64,000 nucleotides of DNA from Deltaproteobacteria bacterium (lineage in GTDB: Bacteria > Desulfobacterota > Desulfobacteria > Desulfobacterales > G020354645): positions 2,935,225 through 2,999,224 of the forward strand of contig CP070652.1 in NCBI GenBank assembly GCA_020354645.1. The letters are read 5' to 3'. A program made the position numbers and the translations under genes. Shown here in pieces: positions 1 through 8,616 of this stretch. The notes under the pieces were generated by a model. The model searched no databases, was not told the origin of the DNA, and was given only the letters and a program-made list of their open reading frames with translations. Numbering within the stretch: the first letter of the stretch is position 1; each line of letters opens with the position of its first letter.

Positions 1-1
1 G

Positions 2-598
2 CGGGAAAGTTTTTTAATGGGAATGTTCAACATGGCAATGACCATTGCTCCCCGCATCGTTCCCCTGACAGATCTCAGTGGCCGGAAGCATTTGCTTGAT
101 TTGGGCGGTGGTCCCGGCACTTATGCGATTCACTTTTGTATGAACAACCCCCAGCTCACGGCTACCGTTTTTGACTTGCCCACCACCCGACCGTTTGCTG
201 AAAAGACCATTAAAAAGTTCGATCTATCGGAGCGAATTGAATTTAGGGACGGAAATTACCTGGAGGATCCCATTACCGGACGTTATGATGCCGCCTGGAT
301 GTCGCATATCCTGCACGGCGAGGGACCGGACGACTGCCGCGAGATTATCAAGAAAACGGCCGCGGTTCTGGAACCCGGTGGGCTGATTATCATTCACGAT
401 TTCATCTTAGACAATTCGATGGATGGGCCGTTATTTCCGGCGTTATTTTCGCTCAACATGCTTTTGGGCACACCGTCCGGGCAAGCTTATTCTGAAAAAC
501 AGATTACCGATATGCTGACCCATGCCGGCGTGAAGGATATCCGGCGGATACCTTTTGACAGCCCCAACGATTCGCGAATTATATTGGGGATTGTTTGA
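2..598 (+). CDS. SAM-dependent O-methyltransferase, 5' end outside window
   Basis: The C-terminal catalytic domain of a class I, SAM-dependent O-methyltransferase (methyltransferase family 2 type). The glycine-rich SAM site LLDLGGGPGTYA lies at about residues 26-37 counted from the ATG at 17, followed by an acidic residue region, DAAWMSHILHG, and the later LEPGGLIIIHDFILD strand-turn typical of this family. The frame is open upstream of that ATG to the first base of the window and there is no convincing ribosome site, so I read the gene as continuing to the left. Family members are about 330-350 residues with an N-terminal winged-helix dimerisation domain, which would be the missing part. The substrate cannot be told from sequence. 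It is followed after about 210 bp by the hydantoinase-like gene on the same strand. Confidence 0.85.
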   Translation, partial: RESFLMGMFNMAMTIAPRIVPLTDLSGRKHLLDLGGGPGTYAIHFCMNNPQLTATVFDLPTTRPFAEKTIKKFDLSERIEFRDGNYLEDPITGRYDAAWMSHILHGEGPDDCREIIKKTAAVLEPGGLIIIHDFILDNSMDGPLFPALFSLNMLLGTPSGQAYSEKQITDMLTHAGVKDIRRIPFDSPNDSRIILGIV

Positions 599-673
599 CC
601 ATCTGTTTTTTTGCTTGAGAATTTGAACGGGAAAACGTCTTTCCGATTTTTGTTCCCCGAGACTTCCGTTATC

Positions 674-702
674 TTGACAAGGTGAGTTGTTTTAATTAAT
701 GT
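674..702 (+). promoter_or_regulatory. Possible sigma-70 promoter
   Basis: A perfect TTGACA hexamer lies at 674-679. With a 17-base spacer the -10 position reads TAATGT, a partial match. It would drive the gene starting at 808 with a leader of about 100 bases. This is seen by eye only, and the -10 box is weak. Confidence 0.3.
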
Positions 703-807
703 GGGTGTAAAGTTTAATTTAGCTCCCCGGCGCAAGTAGTGAGCTAGGGCTAATCGCTGCACGGTATTCTGACGAATACACAATTTCAATCCGACTATTA
801 AACGGAA

Positions 808-2496
808 ATGTCCATGATCATTGGATTGGATGTAGGCGGAACCCACACGGATGTCGTTCTTTTAGGCGCCACAGGCCTCGTTAATTCTGTTAAGATTCCT
901 ACCGATCCCACCGATTTGTTTAACACGGTTTTGTGCGCTTTAAGAAAAATTACTGCCGGGCTTGACCCCCAACATATCCAACGCCTCGTCCTCAGCACAA
1001 CACTTACCACCAATGCCATTGCCCAGCGTAAAATTCCGGAAGTCGGTATGCTAATTTTAAGCGGACCAGGAATCGATCCTGAATTTTTTCGCACCAATCA
1101 GCATTATTATGTGATTTCAGGCGCCATTGACCACCGGGGTCGAGAAGTTCGATCGATTGATCCGGATGAGATTAAAAAAATCTCCCGGATTTTTGAAAGC
1201 GAAAATATAAGACATCTTGGTGTTGTCGGCAAATTTTCAGTTCGTAATCCTCGTCATGAATTTTTGGTCAAAGAAATCCTGGATGATTCATTCGATAAAG
1301 TATTTATGGGTCATGAGATTTCGGGCAACCTGAATTTTTCTCGACGGATTGCAACCACCTATTTAAATGCGGCGGTTTATGCCATTCATAAAACGTTTTT
1401 CAATGCCGTTAAAAATTCTCTTGCAGCGGAAGGACTCCGGGTACCTATTTTCATATTGAAAGCGGATGGGGGTACCATGAGCTTAGACGCTTCCATGGAG
1501 ATTCCGGGCCAAACAATTCTATCAGGCCCTGCCGCCAGTGTCATGGGATCGATCGCATTTGCCCCTGAAAAAGGCGAGGCCCTGGTTCTGGATATCGGCG
1601 GTACTACCACCGATATGGCCATCTTGATTGACCGTGCTCCCGTTTTGAACCCGGTGGGAGTACAGTTGGGGGGCCACAGAACGCTAATCCGCTCCTTGGA
1701 AACCCGTTCCATCGGGCTGGGGGGTGACAGCATCGTCAACGTCAGTAACGGCCAACTAAAAATTGGACCCGAGCGAAATGGTCCGGCCATGGCTTACGGG
1801 GGTCCTGTTCCGACGCCAACCGATGCGTTGTTTGTTTTGGGTAAAGCCGAAAACGGAGACTTGGAAAAGGCTAGCAGTGGGATTGATTCAATAGCAAAAT
1901 TGCTCGGAACTTCAACAGAAGATACCGCCTTCAGTATCTTCGACCACTGCTGCAAAGTGATTCTTAGAGAAGCCCGGGACATGATCGACCACGTAAACAG
2001 CAAGCCTGTTTATACGGTTCACGAACTGCGGGAAGGATACAGGGTCAATCCCAAACATCTGCTCGTCATCGGCGGCCCGGCCCCGCACTTTGCCCGGCAT
2101 CTCCATGAGATTTCAGGGTTCGAAGTCCAGCTGGTTCCCCGCTGGGAAGTAGCAAACGCCATCGGTGCTGCGCTGGCCCGGACAACCTGTGAGGTTACGC
2201 TGTTTGCCGATACCCAGCTTGGAACAGCAAACGCACCGGAGGAAAACTACAGCCAGAAAATATCCAAAAATTATTCGAACAAAGACGCCGTCGATACCGC
2301 CAATGCACTGTTGAAAGCAAAGGCCTTGCAAATGGGTGGTGTCAGTGAGGATCTCGAACTTGAGGTATTAGAAAACCTTCAGTTTAACATGGTAAGGGGG
2401 TTTAATACCGTCGGCAAAAATATCCGGGTGAAAGTGCAGGTCAAACCCGGACTGATTCACGAATATCATGAAGTTGTGGAAAAATTATCCCGCTGA
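808..2496 (+). CDS. Hydantoinase/oxoprolinase family protein (HyuA-like)
   Basis: A 562-residue member of the hydantoinase A/oxoprolinase family, ATP-dependent enzymes of the ASKHA fold that act on hydantoins, 5-oxoproline or (in acetone carboxylase relatives) ketones. The N-terminal phosphate loop GLDVGGTHTDVVLL is at residues 5-18, the second ATPase-like loop LVLDIGGTTTDMAIL at about 258-272, and VIGGPAPHFARHL near 417. It is shorter than classical HyuA (about 690 residues) and no HyuB partner is adjacent, so the substrate is open. Similar stand-alone proteins occur next to methyltransferases in anaerobes, but a link to the upstream methyltransferase is only inference. Two ATG codons, at 808 and 814, are possible starts; neither has a strong Shine-Dalgarno. 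Confidence 0.8.
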   Translation: MSMIIGLDVGGTHTDVVLLGATGLVNSVKIPTDPTDLFNTVLCALRKITAGLDPQHIQRLVLSTTLTTNAIAQRKIPEVGMLILSGPGIDPEFFRTNQHYYVISGAIDHRGREVRSIDPDEIKKISRIFESENIRHLGVVGKFSVRNPRHEFLVKEILDDSFDKVFMGHEISGNLNFSRRIATTYLNAAVYAIHKTFFNAVKNSLAAEGLRVPIFILKADGGTMSLDASMEIPGQTILSGPAASVMGSIAFAPEKGEALVLDIGGTTTDMAILIDRAPVLNPVGVQLGGHRTLIRSLETRSIGLGGDSIVNVSNGQLKIGPERNGPAMAYGGPVPTPTDALFVLGKAENGDLEKASSGIDSIAKLLGTSTEDTAFSIFDHCCKVILREARDMIDHVNSKPVYTVHELREGYRVNPKHLLVIGGPAPHFARHLHEISGFEVQLVPRWEVANAIGAALARTTCEVTLFADTQLGTANAPEENYSQKISKNYSNKDAVDTANALLKAKALQMGGVSEDLELEVLENLQFNMVRGFNTVGKNIRVKVQVKPGLIHEYHEVVEKLSR

Positions 2497-2537
2497 CGAA
2501 GTATTTTAGTGGCGATACACTATGCTGAGATATTGCA

Positions 2538-2801
2538 AAATTCGAAGCACGAAATTCGAAATCCCTGGCCCAGACCTGGGTTACAAGCAACAATTTTTTT
2601 GCCTGAAGCCTTTCGAGCTTCACTGCAACCACTTCAAGTTAAATAGCAGTCGCGAACAGGGCGGGCCGAAACAAATCCGAAATTCGAATTTCCCAATGAC
2701 CGAAACATAAATACATTATTTGAGACTATTCCACAATTTGAGTTTTTGTCATTTGAAATTTGAATTTGTTTCGTGCTTCGAAATTCGAATTTCGGATTTA
2801 T
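2538..2801. repeat. Cluster of AT-rich palindromic repeats (AAATTCGAATTT type)
   Basis: The gap before the deacetylase gene holds three related motifs: one at 2538-2561 (CGAAGCACGAAATTCGAAAT), one at 2669-2691 (ATCCGAAATTCGAATTT), and an inverted one at 2762-2801 (TTCGTGCTTCGAAATTCG). The first and third are inverted relative to each other, so the segment could fold back. This is intergenic repeat sequence of the short dispersed kind. No protein is encoded here as far as I can see. Confidence 0.7.
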
Positions 2802-2880
2802 ACCCAGAGATTATTTATTTAACATTTATTCACAATCTGAAAATGCATGATGCAGACCAGCAAAACTTTCGGAGCATTAT

Positions 2881-4194
2881 ATGCTAAAAGCCGCGCACAA
2901 AACCGGTTTGGTCTTCTTCCCGGCATTTGACTGGGCTATCAGCCCAACCCATCCTGAAAGAGAAGAGCGTCTGTTATATACCCAGGATCAGGTATTTGAG
3001 GAAGGACTTTTTGATATAGACGGCCTTACGGAATTTAAACCCGATTTGGTTACCACCAAGGATATTCAGCGGGTGCATTTCTGTGTACCCGATGTTGCGA
3101 GCGTAATCACCGAGTCTCATTTGATCAGCGCCGGCGGGGCCAAAACCATCGGTATGGCTGTACTTGACAAAAAGGTCGACAAAGGCTTTGCGCTTGTGCG
3201 GCCGCCGGGACACCACGCCATGCGAATTGTTCACGGGGCCAGGGGTTTTTGTAATATCAACATCGAAGCCATAATGGTTGAATATCTCCGCCAGACCTAT
3301 AACATTGATAAAGTTGCCATCGTCGACACCGACTGCCATCATGGCGATGGCACCCAGGATATTTACTGGCACGACCCCGATACACTGTTCATCTCGATTC
3401 ATCAGGATGGGCGCACCCTTTATCCCGGCTCCGGATTTCCCAATGAGCTGGGGGGGCCCAATGCCTTCGGCACCACCCTGAATATCCCGCTACCGCCCCA
3501 CACATCCGAAGAAGGTTTTCTATATGCCATTGAGAACATCGTATTACCAATTCTGGATGATTTTAAGCCGGATATTATCATCAATTCTGCCGGCCAGGAC
3601 AATCATTATTCAGATCCCATTACCAATATGAACTTTTCAGCCCAGGGCTATGCGACCTTGACGGACCTTCTAAAGGCCGACATCGCCGTGCTTGAGGGCG
3701 GGTACTCCATTGAAGGCGCATTGCCGTATGTAAACCTGGGTATCATTCTGGCCATGGCGGGAATAGATTATACCAAAGTCAAAGAACCTGACTATGAGCC
3801 GGAAAAAATACGGCAAATCCCGGAGTTGACTCAAATTATCGAAAAAATAGGGGAGATCATTCTGAGCTTTTGGGAACAGCGGGAAACAGAAAAATCTCGC
3901 AGCCAGGGAGGCAAAGGATATGATGAGCGATCGCGCCGGATCTTTTATGATACCGATCAAATTTCCGAATCCCAGTTGGAAAGCCTTCGCTTCTGCCCGG
4001 ACTGTGCCGGGGCTTTGCGAATCGATTCTACCTCTAGCCGGGGGTATCATATTCTGGCTGTTCATATTCCCCGCAAGGCATGTAAGGATTGCATGGAAGC
4101 GGGTTATCAATGGTATGAATCTGCGGACCGGGGAAACTTGGACCACATATTTCTACAGGATCGAACCAACGACACGTATTCGGAAAGAAAATGA
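2881..4194 (+). CDS. Histone deacetylase-like amidohydrolase with C-terminal zinc-ribbon-like tail
   Basis: A 437-residue arginase/deacetylase-fold protein, close to bacterial acetoin-utilisation/acetylpolyamine deacetylases, which remove acyl groups from amines with a catalytic zinc. Visible active-site elements are RPPGHHA (residues 108-114, the paired histidines), VDTDCHHGDGTQ (148-159, zinc ligands D151 and H153), SAGQD (237-241, third acidic ligand D240) and the LEGGYS loop with the catalytic tyrosine. The domain ends near residue 330. The last 65 residues carry CPDC (372-375) and CKDC (401-404), a spacing that suggests a small zinc ribbon not normally part of the family. The substrate is unknown. 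The DegQ gene follows 130 bp downstream. Confidence 0.88.
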   Translation: MLKAAHKTGLVFFPAFDWAISPTHPEREERLLYTQDQVFEEGLFDIDGLTEFKPDLVTTKDIQRVHFCVPDVASVITESHLISAGGAKTIGMAVLDKKVDKGFALVRPPGHHAMRIVHGARGFCNINIEAIMVEYLRQTYNIDKVAIVDTDCHHGDGTQDIYWHDPDTLFISIHQDGRTLYPGSGFPNELGGPNAFGTTLNIPLPPHTSEEGFLYAIENIVLPILDDFKPDIIINSAGQDNHYSDPITNMNFSAQGYATLTDLLKADIAVLEGGYSIEGALPYVNLGIILAMAGIDYTKVKEPDYEPEKIRQIPELTQIIEKIGEIILSFWEQRETEKSRSQGGKGYDERSRRIFYDTDQISESQLESLRFCPDCAGALRIDSTSSRGYHILAVHIPRKACKDCMEAGYQWYESADRGNLDHIFLQDRTNDTYSERK

Positions 4195-4323
4195 GTCCTG
4201 GGTTAGGTGGCTCATGGTTCAAGGTTCAAGGTTGAGCAATGCCAGTGTCCCAACTTCAAAAGCGTTTTGGACACTAACGAAATAGGATATTTCGTCAACC
4301 GTATTACAGAGGAGGAGAACATA

Positions 4324-5778
4324 ATGATCCAGAAAATTAATGTGAAAAGCAAAACCTTTTGTTTTGCCATAATGCATTTAAGATCTATCGTTGGGGGAGC
4401 CCTTGCATTAACGCTTCTATTTCTGCTCTCTGTTTTCGATGCTATAGCCAATCCAGAACCATTAGGTATTCCGGGTTCATTTTCCAAACTGGTCAAAAAC
4501 GCAAGCCCTTCGGTTGTAAACATCAGCACTATCAGAACGATCCGGGGCCCACGGCAGGCACCCATGCCCTTTGGATCGGATGATCCGTTTAGAGACTTTT
4601 TTGAACGCTTTTTTGGCGGACAAATGCCCAAAGAGTTCAAACAGCAAAGTCTTGGAACCGGATTCATCATCGACCAAGCGGGATACATATTAACCAACAA
4701 CCACGTGGTTGCCCAAACGGACCAGATCAGTGTGAGACTGGAAGACCAAAAAGAATTTACCGCTACTATTGTGGGGCGTGATCCCATGACCGATTTGGCC
4801 CTCATTCGCATCAAAACGGATGCACCCTTAAACCCATTGCCCCTCGGTGATTCGAATCTCGTGGAAGTGGGAGACTGGGTGGTGGCTATCGGAAATCCTT
4901 TTGGGTTGGGCAACACCGTAACGGCCGGCATTATCAGCGCCAAGTATCGCCAAATCGGAGCAGGCCCCTACGAGAACTTTATCCAAACCGATACGCCCAT
5001 CAATCCGGGTAACAGCGGCGGGCCGCTGATGAATACTGCCGGTGAGGTGATCGGGATCAATACCGCCATCTTTTCAGAAAGCGGTGGAAGCGTCGGTATC
5101 GGGTTTGCCATTCCGATCAACATGGCCAAGGACCTGTTGCCGCAGCTCAGGCAGGGTAAGGTGACCAGAGGCTGGTTGGGTGTCATTATTCAAGCGATTA
5201 CTCCCGAGCTTAAGGAAAAGTTAAATCTGAAAGACACAAACGGCGCGCTGGTATCGGATGTTGCTTCCGGTGGGCCCGCTGATTTGGCCGGAATCAAGCG
5301 CGGGGATGTTATTCTATCCTTTGACGGAAAGGACATCAGGAAATCCAGCGATTTGCCGTACATCGTGGCCGCCACACCCGTTGGAAAAATTGTCACGGTC
5401 GAAGCTCTGCGCCGTGGCGCCAGAAAAAATTTTCAGATCAAGGTTCAAGAGCTTAAAGAAGAAAAAGAAACCCTGGCTGTAAGAGAACAAGAAACGCCCC
5501 GTCTGGGGATGGCTCTGGAAGAGGTGACACCCGCATTGGCGAGGAAGTATAATCTCGCTGAAACAAGCGGACTTGTCGTCGTTGATATCGAAGATGGCTC
5601 AGCGGCTGCCCTGGCCGGATTAAGGCCCGGTGACATTATTCTTGAGGTGGACAACGATGCGGTTAAGACAGTAGCTGCATTTGCCAACAAGCTGCGGCAA
5701 TATAAAAAAGGTGATACCCTTATGCTGCTGGTTAACCGTGAGGGCAATACCGTTTTACTTACTCTTAAAATATCGTGA
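4324..5778 (+). CDS. degQ: Periplasmic serine protease, DegQ/DegP (HtrA) family
   Basis: HtrA-family protease and chaperone of the cell envelope, degrading misfolded periplasmic proteins. I take the ATG at 4324 because GAGGAGGAG stands just upstream; the frame is open further back to 4207 without a ribosome site. The 484-residue product has a signal segment (about residues 18-42, hydrophobic, ending FDAIAN), the trypsin-like domain with catalytic H127 (TNNHVV), D157 (TDLALI) and S231 (GNSGGPL), then two PDZ domains (about 290-375 and 395-480). All catalytic residues are present and the length is normal. Two PDZ domains and the short linker fit DegQ/MucD better than DegS. It stands alone, with the phosphate-module genes following after 90 bp. 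Confidence 0.95.
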   Translation: MIQKINVKSKTFCFAIMHLRSIVGGALALTLLFLLSVFDAIANPEPLGIPGSFSKLVKNASPSVVNISTIRTIRGPRQAPMPFGSDDPFRDFFERFFGGQMPKEFKQQSLGTGFIIDQAGYILTNNHVVAQTDQISVRLEDQKEFTATIVGRDPMTDLALIRIKTDAPLNPLPLGDSNLVEVGDWVVAIGNPFGLGNTVTAGIISAKYRQIGAGPYENFIQTDTPINPGNSGGPLMNTAGEVIGINTAIFSESGGSVGIGFAIPINMAKDLLPQLRQGKVTRGWLGVIIQAITPELKEKLNLKDTNGALVSDVASGGPADLAGIKRGDVILSFDGKDIRKSSDLPYIVAATPVGKIVTVEALRRGARKNFQIKVQELKEEKETLAVREQETPRLGMALEEVTPALARKYNLAETSGLVVVDIEDGSAAALAGLRPGDIILEVDNDAVKTVAAFANKLRQYKKGDTLMLLVNREGNTVLLTLKIS

Positions 5779-5868
5779 CAGCCGGGATTTGAATATAGTC
5801 TTCAAAAAACGGCAAAGTGACAAAAAAAGAAACTTATACCGAAGCCCCGGACGATCAGGAGGTGCTGC

Positions 5869-6498
5869 ATGGTTCGTTCCATCATACCGCGGGACGAAGT
5901 CTACTTCGACAGTTTTGAAAAAATTTGTGTTCTTATTGTTGAAGCCGCCGAAAAATTAAAAACGATGCTTGATGAAGGAAGTCCTTTCGATGCGCCGGCT
6001 CGACGCATAAAGATCATCGAAAATGAAGCCGATGAGCAAGTGCATCGCGTGGTTGAAAAATTACACAAGACATTTGTTACTCCCTTGGATCGGCAGGACA
6101 TTCTCAAATTGACTGCCGGACTGGACGACATCGTCGACCGGACCGAAGCCATTTCCGCCCGGCTTGATCTGTGCAATCCCAAGCGGGTCATGGAAGAAGC
6201 CAAAGAGCTGACCGGCTTGTTTGTTCAGTCCGCCAATCAGGTTGCTGAGATGGTCGGCCTTATAAGGCACCTCAAGAAGCAGTCCAGCCGCATCCTGGAG
6301 CATGCTGTTGAGGTCAATCGTTTAGAAAACGAGGCGGATCAGGTGTATCACAAGGCCATTGCAAAGTTGTTTCAAGAAGAAAATGACACCAAAGAGCTGA
6401 TTAAATGGAAGGACATCCTCGATAACATGGAGATGGCCGTCGACCGCTGTGAGGATGTATCCGATATTGTCAGAGGCATTGTACTGGAAAATATATAG
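5869..6498 (+). CDS. DUF47/PhoU-like phosphate transport accessory protein
   Basis: A 209-residue all-helical protein of the DUF47 (TIGR00153) family, relatives of PhoU that accompany PiT phosphate transporters and are thought to regulate them. Two metal-binding helix motifs of the PhoU kind are visible, IIENEADEQVH near residue 45 and NRLENEADQVYH near 150. The start is supported by CAGGAGG eight bases upstream. The PiT gene follows on the same strand, but a 271-bp repeat element lies between them, and the TAG stop codon is formed by a TA dinucleotide plus the first base of that element. A second DUF47-PiT pair is at 50872-52463. This copy is the classical bacterial type. Confidence 0.9.
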   Translation: MVRSIIPRDEVYFDSFEKICVLIVEAAEKLKTMLDEGSPFDAPARRIKIIENEADEQVHRVVEKLHKTFVTPLDRQDILKLTAGLDDIVDRTEAISARLDLCNPKRVMEEAKELTGLFVQSANQVAEMVGLIRHLKKQSSRILEHAVEVNRLENEADQVYHKAIAKLFQEENDTKELIKWKDILDNMEMAVDRCEDVSDIVRGIVLENI

Positions 6499-6768
6499 TG
6501 TTGTGTCCCAGAAAAAAATTACAAAATACAGCACAAGGTTTGAAAGGTTTTTGTGAGCGCCATTGAGCATTTTGGGATAATGACGCCGGCTGCAACAGGG
6601 CATAGAGAATCATAAGCTGTCTGAGTCCCGAGGCCCGCAAGGCGGGCCGAGGTCGAGTTCTTTTGATTTAGCCCTGTAAAGCTGGCGTCCTCAAAATGCT
6701 CGCCGGCGTGAACTAAAGGCTTTCAAACCACTGCAAGACTTTCTAAACTTTTTTCTGGGACACAACAC
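6498..6768. mobile_element. MITE-like element, family A copy 1 (271 bp, TA-flanked)
   Basis: A non-coding palindromic element inserted between the DUF47 and PiT genes. Its ends are 23-base inverted repeats with one mismatch, starting GTGTTGTGTCCCAG at 6498 and ending CTGGGACACAACAC at 6768. It is bounded by TA on each side (6496-6497 and 6769-6770), the duplication expected for Tc1/mariner/IS630-type transposition. Inside, GAGCATTTTGGGA and its inverted counterpart TCAAAATGCTCGCC, with GCCCGCAAGGCGGGC in the centre, make nearly the whole element self-complementary. A diverged second copy in opposite orientation is at 44214-44502. No transposase is encoded, so it would depend on one elsewhere. 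Confidence 0.85.
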
Positions 6769-6789
6769 TAATCAGGATTTTAACCCCTT

Positions 6790-7791
6790 ATGCTGGCATA
6801 TGTCATTTTTATCATTATTGTTGCCCTGCTGTTTGATTTTCTCAACGGAATGAACGATGCAGCCAACTCGATTGCCACGATCGTCTCAACCCGCGTGTTG
6901 TCTCCCCGGCTTGCCGTCCTGTGGGCCGCTTTTTTCAACTTGATCGCGGCCTTTTTTTTCGGCGTACACGTGGCCACCACCATCGGCAAAGGAGTTGTCG
7001 ATCCCGCTATCGTTGATGCGGTTGTGATTCTTGCAACTCTTTTAGCTGCCATATTATGGACGGCTGTATGCACCCAACTTGGGCTGCCCATCAGTGTTTC
7101 CCATGCTTTGGTCGGGGGGCTTGTGGGCACCGGTGCGGCCAAAGCCGGTTTGGGTGCCTTAGTCTGGCAAGGACTGATCAAGATTGCGATTTTTATCGGA
7201 CTGGCACCGCTTATCGGTACTTTTCTGGGATACTTTTCCATGGTTGCCGTATACTGGATGTGCCACCGCTGTTCTCCTCAAGTAGTGGATCGATGGTTTC
7301 GGCGCTTGCAACTGGCTTCGGCAGCCGCGTTCAGCCTCGGCCATGGCACCAACGATGCCCAAAAAACCATGGGGATCATTGCTATACTGCTTTTCAGCAC
7401 CGGCTATATGAAGGGCGGGTTCCATGTGCCCTTTTGGATTGTCATCAGCTGTCACGTAGCCATCGCTTTGGGCACCTTGGCCGGTGGCTGGCGGGTTATC
7501 GAAACCGTCGGTATGAAGATGACCAAGTTGCGCTCAGTTCACGGTTTTTGTGCGGAAACCGCCGCAGCTTGCTCGATTCTACTTTCAACGGTCGGCGGGA
7601 TTCCAGTCTCCACCACCCACACGATTACGGGTGCCATCATCGGCGTCGGGGCCACGACCAAACTGTCGGCCATCCGGTGGGGTGTCGCTTACCGAATCGT
7701 CTGGGCGTGGTTGCTAACCATTCCCGGGACTGCCTTGGTGGCTGCCTTAATCTGGCATCTTCTCCAATTTATCCCGTTGCCGTCCGGCTAG
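6790..7791 (+). CDS. pit: Inorganic phosphate transporter, PiT family
   Basis: A 333-residue inner-membrane phosphate permease of the PiT (SLC20-related) family, moving metal phosphate in symport with a cation. The duplicated family signatures are both present: NGMNDAANSIATIV near residue 20 and GHGTNDAQKTMGII near 185, with the partner loops LPISVSHALVGG (about 98) and IPVSTTHTITGA (about 273). Around ten hydrophobic segments are visible. It belongs with the DUF47 gene upstream, from which it is separated by a mobile repeat. The start ATG at 6790 lies just outside that element and has no strong Shine-Dalgarno, so the insertion may have changed expression. Confidence 0.93.
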   Translation: MLAYVIFIIIVALLFDFLNGMNDAANSIATIVSTRVLSPRLAVLWAAFFNLIAAFFFGVHVATTIGKGVVDPAIVDAVVILATLLAAILWTAVCTQLGLPISVSHALVGGLVGTGAAKAGLGALVWQGLIKIAIFIGLAPLIGTFLGYFSMVAVYWMCHRCSPQVVDRWFRRLQLASAAAFSLGHGTNDAQKTMGIIAILLFSTGYMKGGFHVPFWIVISCHVAIALGTLAGGWRVIETVGMKMTKLRSVHGFCAETAAACSILLSTVGGIPVSTTHTITGAIIGVGATTKLSAIRWGVAYRIVWAWLLTIPGTALVAALIWHLLQFIPLPSG

Positions 7792-8337
7792 ACAAATCGT
7801 GTTTTCAAGCACTGAAGTTATGCTACACGCAGGGCCCTGAATTCTCCTGACCGATTTTCTGTGGCCTCATAAATAGTAATTGGGCACTTATAGTAGCAAC
7901 AACGGGAAAAAATAAAGAAAGATCATTGCCATGCGGATGCAGCATGCCTTCTATAAGGGATTAACAAACCAATTATTCCGGCGCATTGCATTCAGGAACA
8001 TATTTTTAGTTTGGCAAATACAAAGATCTGACCACTTTTTCTCAGAGTTCGTCGAAATCTTTTTTGCGCAACGAACCTGTTGGGCGGACATGTAACACCG
8101 CCTTCTCCCTGTCTAAATTTTTATCAATCATTTGGTGCCCCTCCATTATTGCAATCAACGATTTAAGAGATTAAAGAAAAAATTGAAATTTATTCCTTTC
8201 ATTACAATCTAAACAAAGAAAAAAAATAAGTCAGGATGAAATACATTTTGTGTACACCGAACGATTTGCATAAGCGGTTGCAAAGCAGCGCAGCGGAACT
8301 GCAATCCGACTTAATGCATTTATGCGACGAATTTCAC
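7792..8337. other. Non-coding stretch, no feature recognised
   Basis: About 545 AT-rich bases between the PiT gene and the cytochrome c peroxidase remnant. Short open frames exist but show no recognisable protein similarity. I see no clear terminator, RNA gene or repeat shared with the rest of the window. Confidence 0.5.
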
Positions 8338-8616
8338 TCAAGGTTTATCTGTATCTATAGATTGATCCGAAAGTGTATTCAGAAACGCCACGATAGCGTC
8401 CACCTCATTACCCGTTAAACCGAGATTTCCAAGCTCTTTTTTATTTACTGTTTCAGGAACTTCAGGAGGTGGCCAGTTGCCTTTATCCCTGGTGTTGTAA
8501 AATTGGACAACTTCTTTCAGTGTCTTAAAGACACCGTTGTGCAGCATGTAAGTCGCTGTAAGAGCAACATTCCTGAGCCCCGGCACTTTGAATTTGCCAT
8601 TCTCGATACGAGAACC
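8338..8616 (-). pseudogene. C-terminal remnant of a di-haem cytochrome c peroxidase (MauG/CcpA type)
   Basis: On the minus strand about 90 codons encode the end of a bacterial cytochrome c peroxidase: ENGKFKVPGLRNVALTATYM, LHNGVFKTLKEVVQFYNTRD, and the closing LTGNEVDAIVAFLNTLSD. The conserved 'KVPxLRNVALTxxYxHNG' region of the second haem domain is unmistakable. The haem-binding CXXCH motifs and all the N-terminal two thirds are missing. Similarity starts abruptly near 8610-8616, exactly where the neighbouring TVP38-like gene loses its own similarity. The upstream codons in this frame are simply the TVP38 gene read out of frame. I read it as a truncated fragment joined to foreign sequence by recombination or by a misassembly. 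Confidence 0.8.

Noticed and set aside
4207..4323. Extended N-terminus of the DegQ protein
   Set aside because: No ribosome site upstream and it would bury the signal peptide; GAGGAGGAG marks 4324.
8236..8418. Short plus-strand frame of 60 residues
   Set aside because: It overlaps the well-supported peroxidase remnant on the other strand and has no recognisable motif or ribosome site.
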